A stretch of 64,000 bases of DNA, from positions 1 through 64,000 of the forward strand of contig JABYQU010000041.1 of NCBI GenBank assembly GCA_022264855.1, written 5' to 3'. The first letter of the stretch is position 1; each line of letters opens with the position of its first letter. Shown here one piece after another: positions 1 through 10,974 of the stretch. Under the pieces are notes generated by a model. It searched no databases. It worked only from the letters and a program-made list of their open reading frames with translations, and was not told the DNA's origin. This stretch comes from Lenzites betulinus. Lineage: Eukaryota; Basidiomycota; Agaricomycetes; Polyporales; Polyporaceae. The translations under genes and the position numbers were made by a program.

Positions 1-332
1 TACTGCGTTGCGAAGCCCCGTGGCTGACTGCGAGCGTTGCGTTATTCCTGCGCGCGTTGCGTTACTGAGTTTACCTCCGCGCGCGCCCTTCTACAGCGCG
101 AGTCCGCGCGCGCTCCCGCCCTGTGCGTGAGAGGCAGCCTTCCTGCTTGCGCGCGAACAGTACACGGACCGGCCTACCAGCGAACCTAGGGAGCTCGAGA
201 CCTTACTCCCCTTCATCACACACCTAGACGTCCTCTACCCCTCGGCTATCGGCCGTCAGAGCACCTCTTACCGTATCACCGACAAGCCCGCTTTATCACA
301 TCTCCTCCGACGTATTCGTTAGGCAGCACAAC

Positions 333-852
333 ATGATGGATCTGGTGTACGCCCTTCAGAGGTCGTTCCCCTGCCTGATGGAACTGGGGCCGTCTGGCGT
401 CACGACGTCTTCCTGGACAGAGCTTCAAGAGCTTTTGCTATTGCAACGATCCAGAGACTTGACGTCCATTATGGAACACACCGCCACGTTGCTTCGAAAT
501 GGAACATACACTCAAGTACCGTATGTTAGCAGCCTCTCTCGATATATTGCTTACAATACTCACCTTGGCCATTGTTTCTCGACAGGCTGTCACTCTGCCG
601 CTTGATGATGTCCGAGCTGCACGACAGACTTGAAGGTAGCGCATATACTATTTATCTGGCACATGAATACGAATACTGACTATGACTACTGTTCGCGCTG
701 TGATCTATGCAGCCGCTCGATCGTCGCTGCCGCAATCGGTCCCTCAAGGTCTCGTCAACGCCTTGAACGCCGAAATAAGTTACCTCGTGGGCCTTCTGCA
801 GAGGGATGGAATGGTTCAAGTCGGTGCTCCCGCTAATGCGACTGTTTCTTGA
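333..852 (+). CDS. 3' part of an unrecognised protein gene, 5' end unresolved
   Basis: Three exons join in phase: 333-520, 586-635 and 713-852, with GT-AG introns of 65 and 77 bp. The product from the first in-frame ATG at 333 is about 125 residues, begins MMDLVYALQR and ends in GAPANATVS. It is mildly helical and rich in Leu and Arg, with no signal peptide or motif I can name. The reading frame is open for some distance upstream of 333, so the gene may start further left or outside the window. The consistent phases and the clean stop argue for a real 3' end, but no family is recognised and it could be a relic, since its right-hand neighbours are pseudogenes. Confidence 0.45.
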
Positions 853-1015
853 GTATTCTCGTACTTCTGTCTATGTAATCTGACAATGTTATGCTGCTGC
901 TTTCTTGCATATCCCCAATAGTCCGTACACAAATGCTACTTCACACTTCCGACCGAGAATCCGGGAATCCGCGCGTCCGCGCGCGTCCACGCATCGGCGA
1001 GTCTGCGAGTCAAGG

Positions 1016-2654
1016 ATGAGCGACCCGTTCGTGGTCGTTTCGTTCGGCAAGAAGGTCTTCAGGACGCGCGTCATCCGGTACTCCCTCAGCCCGCAGTGGG
1101 ACAAAAAGATGCTCTTCCAGGTGCGGCGATACGAGACCGCGTTCAACTTGATCCAGCTCACCGTCCTCGACTGGGACAAGCTCTCGTCCAACGACCACGT
1201 CGGCGACGCGTCCTTTGACGTCGCCGGCCTGCTGGAGAACGCACCGAAGGCGGACGAGAAGACTGGGCTATACCCGGACGACGAGGATGGGCAGCGCTCG
1301 ATGCAGAGCTTCGAGCTCCCCCTGCAGACCGCGAGCTCCGCCCCGTGGGAGTCCAGACACAAGCCCACGATCACGTTCAGGTGAGCGTGCGCGGTCCGCG
1401 TCCGTACTGACTCTCGCGGCAGGGCAAAGTACCAGCCGTACGACGCGCTCCGCCAGAAGTTCTGGCGCGTGTACCTCAAGCAGTACGACACGGATGACAA
1501 CGGCACGATCTCGCACCTCGAGCTCACGTCGATGCTTGACGCGCTCGGCTCGACGCTCTCGCACGAGACCGTGGACTCGTTCTGGACGCGCTTCGGCAAG
1601 CAGCCCCGCACGGACACACTCACGACGAACGAGGCGATCCAGTGCCTCGAGACCGAGCTATTCCGCCCCGCGAGTGAGAAGAAGCGCATCGACCCCGAGG
1701 ACAGCACGATGGACACGTCCGCGCCCGTCACCCCCGCGATCACCGGCGGCATGGAGGCCCAGCAGGCCGTCAACTTCGACAAGCTCAACTTTTCTGGCAT
1801 GCCCTCGCACCCCGCCGCCATGGGCCGCGACCACGGACCGGAGGACGCGACGCGCCATCCCGCGGTGCCGCACGCGTACGCGACGGAGCTGATGCAGCAG
1901 CCCCTCTGAATCGCGGACGTGGCGCTCTCGCCGACGCCGGGCGGGCGCCCGGGGCTGTCGCCGTCGCCGGGGCCGAGCTTGTTCGCGCGCAACAGCTCGT
2001 CGTCGTCGTCGGACGCGGAGGACTCGAGCGGGTCGGCGTCGCCCGACGCGTCGATTGAGCGCGTAATCAATGTCAAGAACTGCCCGCTGTGCCACCGCCC
2101 GCGGCTGAGTGCGAAGGGTGTTCGCCTCGGTATCCGGCTACTTTACAAGGTGAGCGCACATGCACGACTGTCGGAAATCGACTAACCGTGTACATCTAGG
2201 GCTGGAAGAGTCGGATGGAGGGCGCACGAGGTACGCATGCCACCCCGGCGTGGAGGAGCGACGCGGCTAAGTTTCGTTGCAGCGCGACGATTACTCAAGT
2301 CGCTCTCGATCAAGCAGGGTGTCAAGTACGACTCGCCCGAGTCTGCGCGCGATATTCCGACCTTTATCGCATTCCACCGGCTCAACGAGGCGATGATGGT
2401 CGGGAGCATCCACGCGACCGTCGAGGAGGGCCAGCAGGTCAAGCGCGGCGATGAATTCAGGTACTTCGTGTTCGGTGAGCCGTTTATTGACCTCCCCGCC
2501 ATGTCACGTGCACGTGACGTGCTTGGCCTCAGCCCTTTCCGCTCCTTCCGCTCGATCTGACTCCTACGACTGCAGGATCGGCTCTCTTCCTCCCTCTCCC
2601 TTCTTTCCCGCTCCCCGTCTACCCAGTAAAAACGGCTGTAAGAGCACTAGGTGA
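1016..2654 (+). pseudogene. phosphatidylserine decarboxylase (C2/EF-hand type) pseudogene
   Basis: Pieces of a fungal PSD2-type phosphatidylserine decarboxylase lie in order. The back half of a C2 domain (MSDPFVVVSFGKKVFRTR, from 1016) is followed, after an intron at about 1381-1422, by an EF-hand (YDTDDNGTISHLE, about 1483) and a linker. Next come the VKNCPLCHRPRLSAKG segment at about 2070, GIRLLYKGWKSRMEGAR split by an intron, and SIKQGVKYDSPESARD. An in-frame TGA at 1907-1909 interrupts the linker, and the frame reopens immediately. SAKG is fused directly to VRLGIRLLYK, and FIAFHRLN is fused to AMMVGSIHATVEEG; both junctions lack coding sequence that the family normally has. The second gap removes the catalytic Asp/His region. 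After a further intron the processing site reads GSA instead of GST, and the C-terminal tail is absent. The front of the C2 domain is also missing. This cannot make an active decarboxylase. Confidence 0.85.
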
Positions 2655-2980
2655 GCACAAATTCAATTCACTCCGGGATGAGGTGAGGTTAACGTCCCTG
2701 CTCCCTATTTCAAGCCGGACGAGCAAAAGCAAAGGACGCTTGGCGTTGAGACGAAAATTTTGAATCGAAGGGCTTCCGCCGTAAGTCCTTCGCCTCAGTC
2801 CCGCGTTTCGACGGTGGCCCACGGCTCCAAGGGTGTCGCGTCTGCGATGGGCGAAGTACTTACCGTGCTTCCTTTGCAGGTTTTTCTCTCAAGTTGTGGG
2901 TATGTACGATACTGGCCCTGCCGCTACACATCCCAGTCCCCACCCTGTCCCTCCCAAAATGACCGCGGCTGCCTTGTGCG

Positions 2981-3236
2981 GACCCGACCCTGGGACCCCT
3001 GTGCACGCATGCGTGTGCGGAGTCATCGCGGCAGCCTGCGCATCTGCGCATCCTCCCTCGCCCCCCTGACATCGTGGACTCGTGCGCTACGTGCACTGCG
3101 GACCCGACCCTGGGACCCAGGCGCGTACGTGCACGAGATGGCGCACTATGTGCTCTGTGGACCCGACCCTGGGACCCAGGCATGTACGTGCGCCCGGCGT
3201 CTCGTTGTGCAATCTGTGGACCCGACCTTGGGACCC
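2981..3236. repeat. imperfect 59-60 bp minisatellite
   Basis: The 18-mer GACCCGACCCTGGGACCC starts at 2981, 3101 and 3160, with a one-base variant at 3219. The last three copies are 59 bp apart, and the first is two periods upstream (120 bp). The spacers share CGTACGTGC-like and GCGC-rich words. It sits between the decarboxylase pseudogene and the dioxygenase gene, and no reading frame is preferred. Confidence 0.75.
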
Positions 3237-3307
3237 GGGCAAACACGAGCGCCCGCACGATACAGCCGAGGGTAGCCAGCAGCCTACAACACGCAAGACA
3301 AGGCGCG

Positions 3308-5273
3308 ATGTGCAATGCCGCGGAGACGTTAGTGATTGCAAAACAGGCGTTCGCCAACCCTGACGGCGACATCGGTAAATACGATGTATTTCTACACTCT
3401 GGCTAACATTCCTCTGCTGTCAGGACGTTGCAGGTACAAATGGAAGTGCCACAGCTCCATGCCCACCGTGTATGTAGATTTTACAGCAGTCGCTGGCTGT
3501 TTTCACGCTGACATCACTTCCAGACTCGTTCAGGGGCAAGTTTCTCGCCCTGGGCTGATCGCCTAGGAACCGCGATAGCGGTCGATTTCGATATCGCCCC
3601 ATTCGCACAGGCGGCCGCAGAGCGGGCGATGAACACGCTTGTTGACGAGAGTGAAGACGAGGACGACCTCCCCGTTCAAACGTGGGTTCGTCCTGTCCCG
3701 AAGCCGCGATACGATACTAAACTGCAGGCTTGACAGTGCAGAGAGCCCCTTGCGGCAGGCGCAGGGGTCGGCCAAGCCCATCCGCGTCTTGAACAAAGCC
3801 AGAGGCACAGCTGTCAAGGATAATCGCGACAAAGCGCGGTCGAGGGTACGTCGACGGTCCGCGCGCCTTGTGCAACACGAGAAAGCCCATACCGCCGATG
3901 TGATGGGACGACACACCAAGGACGTCGCCTCGAGGCGTCGCAAGGGGGCTGCGGGTGTACCTGTCAGAGTTGACGTGAAAGGTTAGTCCGTCCTCGCAAC
4001 TAAGTTGAGCGTGTGCTAATCAGTCATGCAGACACACCTCAGTCCAAGCCACCGGCCTCAAACCGCGCTGGCTTTTTCACCCAGCCAGTGGCATCAAGCG
4101 GTTTTATTGGCCGAAGGATGGAACAGCTCCCGGAAGAGCGCGTGGACATCAGTAAAGCTGATGCGGAGAAGCTTGGCTTCAGTTCGGTGGAATGGAATGG
4201 CTGGTAAGCCCGTCTTCCCTGCATCAATCAATGTAACGCTCAGGGAGGATGTAGCGATCCACATGCCCTTGTGGACAAGTCCGGCCGAGTCATCGCAGTC
4301 TTAGTGGGCCAACCGAGGGATACTGACGGATGGGCAAAGCTCAATGACGGCGTGCAAAAGATCCTTGAGGACGCTCGGGCCGAGTGCGAGGTGAAGACCA
4401 CTTCTCACCGCAGGGGCGAATACGCCTCGTTAACTGCCGGCATCTCGTACGGCGGCGGTCAGAAAGTACGTATCGCCTTCGAGCAGTAGTACAGTAACAG
4501 CACTGACATCCTTCTCAGCGTGTCAGCAACCTCAGTCAGACATCCCAAAACGAAGATATTGTGCAGGGGTTATTGAAGAACCCTCTAATCAAGCGGCTGG
4601 CCGGATTCGGGAACGGTCAGTCTCAGTAACCAATGCACCAAGTCCGTTCAACAGTGCTGACATATCAAATGATCCAGCGGCCTTCAAGCTCTTTGCCCCG
4701 CGTCTCTACAAGTACTACGCCGACACCATGAGTATGCTCCTCACCCACAACGAAGATCTTCAGCCGAACTTCAAGAAAAGCGTCTTCGGAGCAGCGACAT
4801 TCAATCTAGGCCCGAGAGTGTTCACATACGTCCATACGGATCATCTCAATCTCCCAGCCGGCTGGTGCGCGATCACCGCCCTTGGTCACTTCAACGCTAA
4901 AGAAGGCGGTCATCTCCTCCTTTGGGATTTGAAACTCATGATTGAATTTCCTCCCGGCGCGCTGATCCTTCTTCCCTCCGCCATCCTCCGCCACTCGAAC
5001 GTCGTCGTAGGCCCCGCGGAACGCCGTTACTCGTTCACGCAGTACTCTGCTGGAGGGCTGTTCCGCTGGGTTGAATGCGGATTCAAGTCCCAGAAGGATT
5101 TCCTCAAGGAGGGAGGCCAGTATGCCATCACCGGTACGGAAAGATGGCTTCGCGGCGTTCAGATGTGGAGCACCTGGGATGAGTTGCGCGGACTGGGGAG
5201 CGATTCAGGTGCGCCCTCTCATGTCCTCGGATTTTCACGCTGAGTCTTATATTCTGCCATAGCCAGCAAATAG
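3308..5273 (+). CDS. TET/JBP-like 2-oxoglutarate Fe(II) dioxygenase, 5' exons uncertain
   Basis: The 3' exons encode the Agaricomycete TET/JBP-type 2OG-Fe(II) oxygenase domain. The double-stranded beta-helix shows the H-x-D iron site (YVHTDHLN, about 4830), the stretch LPAGWCAITALGHF, GGHLLLWDLKL, the distal iron His in LRHSN, and the oxoglutarate-binding Arg in RYSFTQY. Upstream exons (3728-3981, then 4032 onward) encode a basic region and PVASSGFIGRRMEQLPEERVDI. Then come 4271-4465 (VDKSGRVIAVLVGQP), 4519-4615 and 4678-5208, with a last 11-nt exon 5263-5273 ending in SK and a stop. Homologues oxidise 5-methylcytosine or thymine; the substrate here is unknown. The join near 4205-4245 is awkward: the best donor (GTAAGC after EWNGW) gives the wrong phase, so there is either a weaker donor or a frameshift. 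The start at 3308 is a guess. In basidiomycetes this family is often transposon-associated. Confidence 0.75.
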
Positions 5274-5467
5274 GAGGGGAATCCTCACACGCCTTGGCGT
5301 TCGAGGCGTGCTAACCATACTACCAATGTAGAATAAAACTCTAGCCGTCAATGTCGGCAATTACACACGGTGCATGTCGCAATGCTCATCAGCACAGCAG
5401 CACCCTGTGGCGTTGCCCTCAAGCGTCCATAGGTACACCTTATACCCTCACCTGAACGAAACGCCTA

Positions 5468-5858
5468 ACACGGCGCGGTGGGCACCTGGATCGCATCGTC
5501 CGGCGTCATGTTGCTCGCCGACGCATCGCTCCCTTCCACCCACATCAGCGCCTTGAATACATATAGGTGAGAAGTTCTGAACCCCTCCCCGGCTACCCTG
5601 TCGCCGAACTTACATTGATTTCGGATGCAGGTCGGCGAACTGCGCGTGCACACAGAAGCACTCAAACAGAACTGGTCGTCACAAACTCAAGATCTATACG
5701 CCTGTCTCGAACTACTCGTAAACCATCTCGCGAAGGGCAGCGCCGAACATAGTATGACTTACAGAGCAGTAGACAATAGTCCGATGGTACTCATGCTAGG
5801 CGAACATGCAGATAAGGGCGCAAAATATAAAAAGAAGCGCCGCAAGGTATGTTCCTAG
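5468..5858 (+). pseudogene. fragment of an unrecognised gene with a stop at an exon end
   Basis: Two exon-like stretches flank a GT-AG intron (about 5570-5630). The first reads FHPHQRLEYI and then TAG directly before the donor. The second, in phase after the acceptor, reads VGELRVHTEALKQNW, then DLYACLELLVNHLAKG and a basic tail KYKKKRRK. If the TAG were CAG the two would join as one helical segment, so I read this as a decayed gene. It lies just upstream of the acidic N-terminal part of the Spt5 relic and might be fused to it, but I do not recognise it as part of Spt5. Confidence 0.35.
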
Positions 5859-5924
5859 TCCGCTCGTCTTGGGGTTGTATTCCAATGTCACAGGATCATC
5901 AGCGCTGATGCAGGTGATTCAGAG

Positions 5925-7290
5925 CCGGCTGTTTCCTCAATGACGAAGGCTAGGTTGACGAGGATGAAGACGAGGAAGAGGATGAGGATGGATATGGCTC
6001 GGTAAGTTGGAATAGCCAAGCTTCAATTATGTGTTACTGACCAGACATTGTAGACGAGTTCATTGTGGACTAGGGCGTGGCAGGCGACGAGGGCTATGAC
6101 ATGGCTCGCAGGGTAGCAGACCACACTCGATACGATTGACGCGTCGGCGAGATGGATGGCGGCGACTTGGAGCAGGCCGCGAAAGACATAAGTCAACGCT
6201 ACTAATGGACGGTGCGCCATACGGGCGAGACGAGTGACGTCCCCCCGCGGCTCCTTACGCCATCAGTGTACGACGCCAATCTTTGGCAAGTTCGCGTTAG
6301 GGTACGGTACATATTCACGCTACGGGAGAACTATTCTAATGCTATCACAGCCTGGCAAGGAACAGGACATCGCCTTCAGTCTCATTCGCAAGTCCTTGGA
6401 CCTCGAGTACTCCAACCACCCCCTCAAGATTCTCTCCACGTTCCAGCACGACTCTCTTCCCGGTATGATCTATGTCGATTCAGAGGCAGGCAGTGCAAAA
6501 CAGGTCAGCGAGGCCATCAACGATACAAGAGTAAGAGCATTCTCCAGCCGTGGATTCAACCTGGTGCTGACCGAGGAAATGGCGAGCCTTCTGTAGATCA
6601 AGCAACAGGAGCTCACAGTCACACAGGGAACCTGGGCATGCATGAAGCGCGGCAAGTACCAAGGGGACCTCGTGCAGGTCATGGACATCACAGAGAACGG
6701 CGAGGAAGTTGGACTCAAATTCATTCCCCGTATCGACCTTAATCACAAGGACGACGGCGCGATCGACGGTAAGAGACGGAAGAAGCCTGATGTGGGCCTT
6801 TCCTCCTTCAACATGCGACCACCACAGCGCTTCTACAACTACGAAGAAGTCGCCAACATCTATGGCCGGATCTCCGTCACCAAGCGGCTTCACGCAAGGC
6901 CGCCATCTCCATACTACAACCTGGCGATCCCGTCGAAGTGTTCGAAGGCGAGCAGTCTGGAGTTCACCGCGCCGTTCACAGTATCGAGGGGGATGTCGTC
7001 ACCATTGAGCCGATTGGTGTCGACTTCGCCGGCCAGCGTATACAGCTTCAGCTTCCGGCACGCAGTGTACGCAAACATTTCAAGCCCGGTAACCAAATCA
7101 AGGTCATGACTGGCAAAGTTCAATGCTGACGAGACAGGTCTGGCAGTGTCCGTCATGGACAATGTTGTTACGCTTCTCCCGGTCATGACGATGCAGGCGG
7201 TACGCTCTCGCGTCTCTACTGATACATACGTTAAACTCATTCTGCTTTCAGGTATCGCCATTCTCGACGTGAAGCCGCCGTGAAAAAACT
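5925..7290 (+). pseudogene. Spt5 pseudogene, N-terminal part (acidic region, NGN, KOW)
   Basis: Spt5 is the conserved elongation factor that, with Spt4, clamps RNA polymerase II. The acidic N-terminus (VDEDEDEEEEDEDGYGS-like, about 5953) follows a TAG. Next is DEFIVD-stop-GVAGDEGYDMARR, then EMDGGDLEQAAKDISQRY and another stop at about 6202. The NGN domain is clear at 6355-6600 (EQDIAFSLIRKSLDLEYSNH, FQHDSLPGMIYVD), ends at a TAG (6595), and is followed by the first KOW region (QELTVTQGTWACMKRGKYQG, VMDITENGEEVGLKFIPRID). After VTKR the expected sequence is missing and the frame shifts into AAISILQPGDPVEVFEGEQ and SVRKHFKPGNQIKVMTG. A further shift leads into NADETGLAVSVMDNVVTLL. At least four stops and three frame breaks mean it is dead. 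Confidence 0.85.
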
Positions 7291-7299
7291 AAAGACCGC

Positions 7300-9550
7300 C
7301 CTCGCCCTCGCCTCGTACGGCAACGCCTCTGCAACGACGGCGCCCGTGCACCCGCGCGCATACGCACCCCGAGTTGCGCGGCAATCCGACAAGATCCATT
7401 CAAAACTCATCATATTTGGCATATTACATGAGTATGTACACAGAATCGCGCACCGCGCCTCGCGATCTGGCCCCATCGCCTGAAAACTCTGTACGTCCCC
7501 GCACCTGCACGTACGCCCCCTGCTCACAAAGTCCAGCCCGATCGGACGAGTGAGCAAAAACGCTAGCTCCACGCGATCTCACACAGGCACCCACCGAATC
7601 GCGCGTGCGTCGCGGAGTACACGTCCATGCGACGAAACCTCGTACGTGCGCCCCCATGCCCCGACCGCACGTGCACGCTGAACTTCGGGGCGATCCGGGT
7701 AGGTTCAGAATGGGCCCACGTCGCACTCACATGGACAACACCGACAAAGCATTCGAGTCCGCCATCTCGGGCCAACGCCTCAGCGTGCCGCCGTGTAGCC
7801 TCAAGCACACACTCGAATGTGTGAACGCTCGCCACTACAAGAGGTCCAGCGCGATCCGAGCACGCTGTGCTCCCAGTCAAGTCAAGGTCGCGCGCCCAAC
7901 GGCGCCGAAACTCGACGCACACCTGCCCGGGCACCATCCATGCCGCCTCCGCGAGTCCCGCGTCGACCCGGGACGATCGGAAGGGCGGCGAGGCGGACGA
8001 CGCACAGGTGCACGCGGCGCACACAAAGAATCGCGCCGGCGCTGCGCAGGCATGTCCTCCTGTCGCAGGACGTCGTACTCGCCGCCCAGACGTCTGGCGG
8101 CGTCGTGGCCTGTCGCGCGAGCGTGCCAATGCGCGGAAGGCGGCGCGTGGCCAAGGGCCGCACGCCACGCAAGCAGCAGCGCCGCCAACTCCCGCCAGGG
8201 CTCCAAGACGTCCACAGCGGCCCCAGCACCCCCCCTGGCTCCCCGCAAGCCCCCACCTCGCACGCTGGCGTCGCCGCGCCCGCCTGCGCTGTTCGACGCG
8301 TGCCCACCTGTGTCTACAGTGAGTATCTAGATGCTAGCTAACGTCGCAGCTGCGCAAGACGGCGCCGCGCGCGCAGTGCCCTCCTGACGCCGCCCCGAGC
8401 CTCTCTCGACCTCGCCACACGACAAGCATGCGTCGCAGCTCGTGCGCGGCTCGCGCGGACGGCCGCGTCCTTTCTGCTGGAGAATTTCCGGAATAGGTCA
8501 GTGGGCGGCTTCGGCGGGCGATTTCCGACTGCTCACTGCTGTGTACCGCAGATATCGCGCCGCTCTTTTCGCTGCAGCGTCGAGAGCGAGGCTTAGCCAT
8601 CGTGAGATGTCTTGGGGGATGCGCGGCCTCGTACCATTCCTGCAACACGGGAGTGAGTATGTGGCAGCCGACGATCCGACCATGTACCGCGACATGCCCC
8701 GGTGGACGATGTGCCCAGGTGCGACCGCGCAACGCATGTGCATGACAACGAGCCGAAATCCGCGCGCAGAGGCCCGCGCGCCCCTCTGCACGTGCCAAAA
8801 CTCGACGCACACCCGCTCGTGCACCATCCACGCCGCCCCCGCGAGTCCCGCACTGAGGCGGGACGAGCGGAAGGGAGTCACTGTGAATGTTACCCAGGCG
8901 CCATGGGTTCACGCACAGAATGGCCGCAGCGCGGCGCCGGCATGTCCTGCGGTCCCGGAACGTGGAACACACCGCCCAGAGGGCAGGCGGCATTGTGTCC
9001 TGTCGTGCTCAAAACGCGACGCGGCAAGCAGCGCAGGGGCAAGTGCGGCGCCTTCTCCCAGCAGCGGCGCCCGATCGCCGACTCTCGCCAGGACTCCCAG
9101 ATGTCCACAGCGGCGCCAGTACATCTGCCTGCCCCGCCGCAAGCCCCTCCTCGCGCCTTCGCGCCCTCGCGCCCTTGCGCCCTCGCGCCCTTGCGCCCTT
9201 GCGCCCTTGCGCCCTTGCGCCCTTGCGCCCTTGCGCCCTCGCGCCCTCGCGCCCTTGCGCCCTTGCGCCCTTGCGCCTCCGCGCCTCCGCGCCCTCTGCC
9301 TGCCCCGCCGCAAGCCGCTCCTCGCGCCCTCGCACCCTCGCGCCCTCTGCCTGCCCCGCCGCAAGCCCCTCCTCGCGCCGTCGCGCCGTCGCGCCCTCTG
9401 CCTGCCCCGCCGCAAGCCTCTCCTCGCGCCTTCGCGCCGTCGCGCCCTCTGCTTGCCCCGCTGCAAGCCCATCATCGCGCCCTCGCGCCCTCTGCCCGCC
9501 CCGCCGCAAGCCCCTCCTCGCGCCATCGCGCCGTCGTGCCTCCGCGGCCA
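7300..9550. repeat. 2.3-kb GC-rich repetitive block interrupting the Spt5 relic
   Basis: Between the KOW region and the C-terminal repeats of the Spt5 relic lies GC-rich DNA with no recognisable gene, although long spurious frames are open on both strands. It contains a diverged direct repeat, about 7905-8226 and about 8795-9119. Both copies begin with AACTCGACGCACACC and contain GCACCATCCA, CCGCGAGTCCCGC and GGCATGTCCT, and both end near GTCCACAGCGG. A simple-sequence tract follows at about 9140-9535. The block looks like a nested insertion or expansion, but I see no terminal repeats that would define a transposon. Confidence 0.6.
9140..9535. repeat. GC-rich minisatellite with 9-10 bp and about 50 bp periods
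   Basis: Short units of the type GCGCCCTTGC / GCGCCCTCGC are tandemly repeated from about 9160 to 9290. Then come five copies of a longer unit containing CTGCCTGCCCCGCCGCAAGC followed by CCTCGCGCC-type words, spaced about 50 bp apart. It keeps long frames open on both strands (repeated Ala/Pro/Leu/Arg), which explains the spurious long ORFs here. Confidence 0.85.
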
Positions 9551-9599
9551 GACAAATGCATGGGTGGGGTCCTCAAGAACACAGAATGCATACGCCGAG

Positions 9600-10330
9600 C
9601 ACGGCAAGACGCCAGCGTGGGATGCAAACACGCGCACGCGCAATCCGTACAACCAGGGCAATTTAAACAAGACGCCCGCATGAAATTCCTCGCCACGAAC
9701 CCCAAACCCGTACGCGAACGGCGGCTGTTCGTGGAACGCGGGAGGTACAACACTCGGGCGCTGGGACGCAGCACCGATGCCATTCGCGGCGTTCACCCCG
9801 GGAGGCATGCCCACGCCCGCGCCATTATCTCGTTCGTCCAGACGCCGTTCGAGTACCAGACCCCCGCCAGCGGCACATACACGCAAACACTCGGCGTCAT
9901 GGGCGGGACCTACGTCAACTCCGAGCAGCCATTCGGTGAGTGCACCTTCGTCTCATTCACACCAGCAACCCGCATTGACGATGCCCCCGCTCACCCGCCG
10001 CGTCCCGCAGAGCTGCCCCGGAAATGGCTGCCCGCACCCGAGTTCTCGCAGAAGCGCGAGCTCATTGTCGAGGCGCGCGAGACGTTCGGCAAGTGGCACG
10101 GTGGAACAGCAGCAGCTCACAGTGGAAACAGGCCATCATGTTCTCCGTGTCGATACTTACAACTACGCGTTCGAGTTCGCCGAGTACCGGCCCGGAATTC
10201 TTCCATACCATTGACCTGCAGCTCACTGTGACCATATCCGTACCTCATCTGATCGCCCTCAAGGGCCATGGGACCCACCTTAGACAGGGTACCAGCCGAA
10301 GAAGTACACACGCCCCACCGCAGATCACTT
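9600..10330 (+). pseudogene. Spt5 pseudogene, C-terminal part (CTR repeats and last KOW)
   Basis: The C-terminal repeat region of fungal Spt5 is visible as two units, KTPAWDANTRTRNPY and, after a TGA in place of Trp, NSSPRTPNPYANGG. GMPTPAP-, QTP- and MGGTYVNSEQPF-like sequence follows. An intron at about 9939-10010 joins QPF to ELPRKWLPAPEF, and then EARETFGKWHGG and AAHSGNR. Frame shifts then move the homology through VLRVDTYNYAFEFAEYRP and EFFHTIDLQ to VPHLIALKGH at about 10265. This is the same relic as at 5925-7290, separated by the repetitive block. Confidence 0.75.
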
Positions 10331-10974
10331 GAAGCTGCAGTATGTTGCAAGCTAGAAGTTGGATCCCTTGCCAGGCGCTGATGCCTTGTTGTGCACCTTG
10401 TGTGCCAAAACCCCACGCCCTCCGCATGCCTCGCCTCAGATAGGTGAGTTGCGTTGATATGGATCCGCCTGACCCTCACTGATATCTACAGCATGTCACA
10501 ATAGTTTTGGCCATGCCATGAGCGGGTCGCGCAGATCCTTCAAAGTAAGTGGTTTATCAAATGTACAAGTATTATTCATATGGTCCATGACCTAGTCATG
10601 CGAGCTGCGCTCACACTCTTCCAGCGCCAGACGATCCATCTTGGTGCATTTGCTCACACCACCCAAGCACCTAGGGCTGAGACAGATGATCACGGGCTTA
10701 TCAGCAGGTACAGGGAGGCAGATAGCAATGTGCAAAACCCATTCAGCCCAGGCCCCTCCACGCACACATGTCGGCGGTATGACATCCACGTCATCTCAAG
10801 ATCATCTGCTCAAAAAGCGACCGGTTTTGGATCCAGCCACTAGGTGGGCACACTCAACCGACACCCGACTGCCTTCAAGCTCTCTCAGCTCCACCTCTGT
10901 CTGCCAACCAGAGGTACGCCCATATCACTACCGCCCTCAATGTTCGATACACTAACTTCGATACATATGACAAG
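10331..10974. other. no gene seen
   Basis: Short frames only on both strands. No repeat, RNA or protein similarity is visible. Confidence 0.5.

Noticed and set aside
889..2076. 395-residue minus-strand open frame over the decarboxylase relic
   Set aside because: It mirrors GC-rich coding sequence of the plus-strand relic and has no motif; a shadow frame.
8442..10231. Long plus- and minus-strand frames (up to 509 residues) with Ala/Pro/Leu/Arg repeats
   Set aside because: They arise from the GC-rich minisatellite, are open in several frames at once, and cross the Spt5 relic out of frame.
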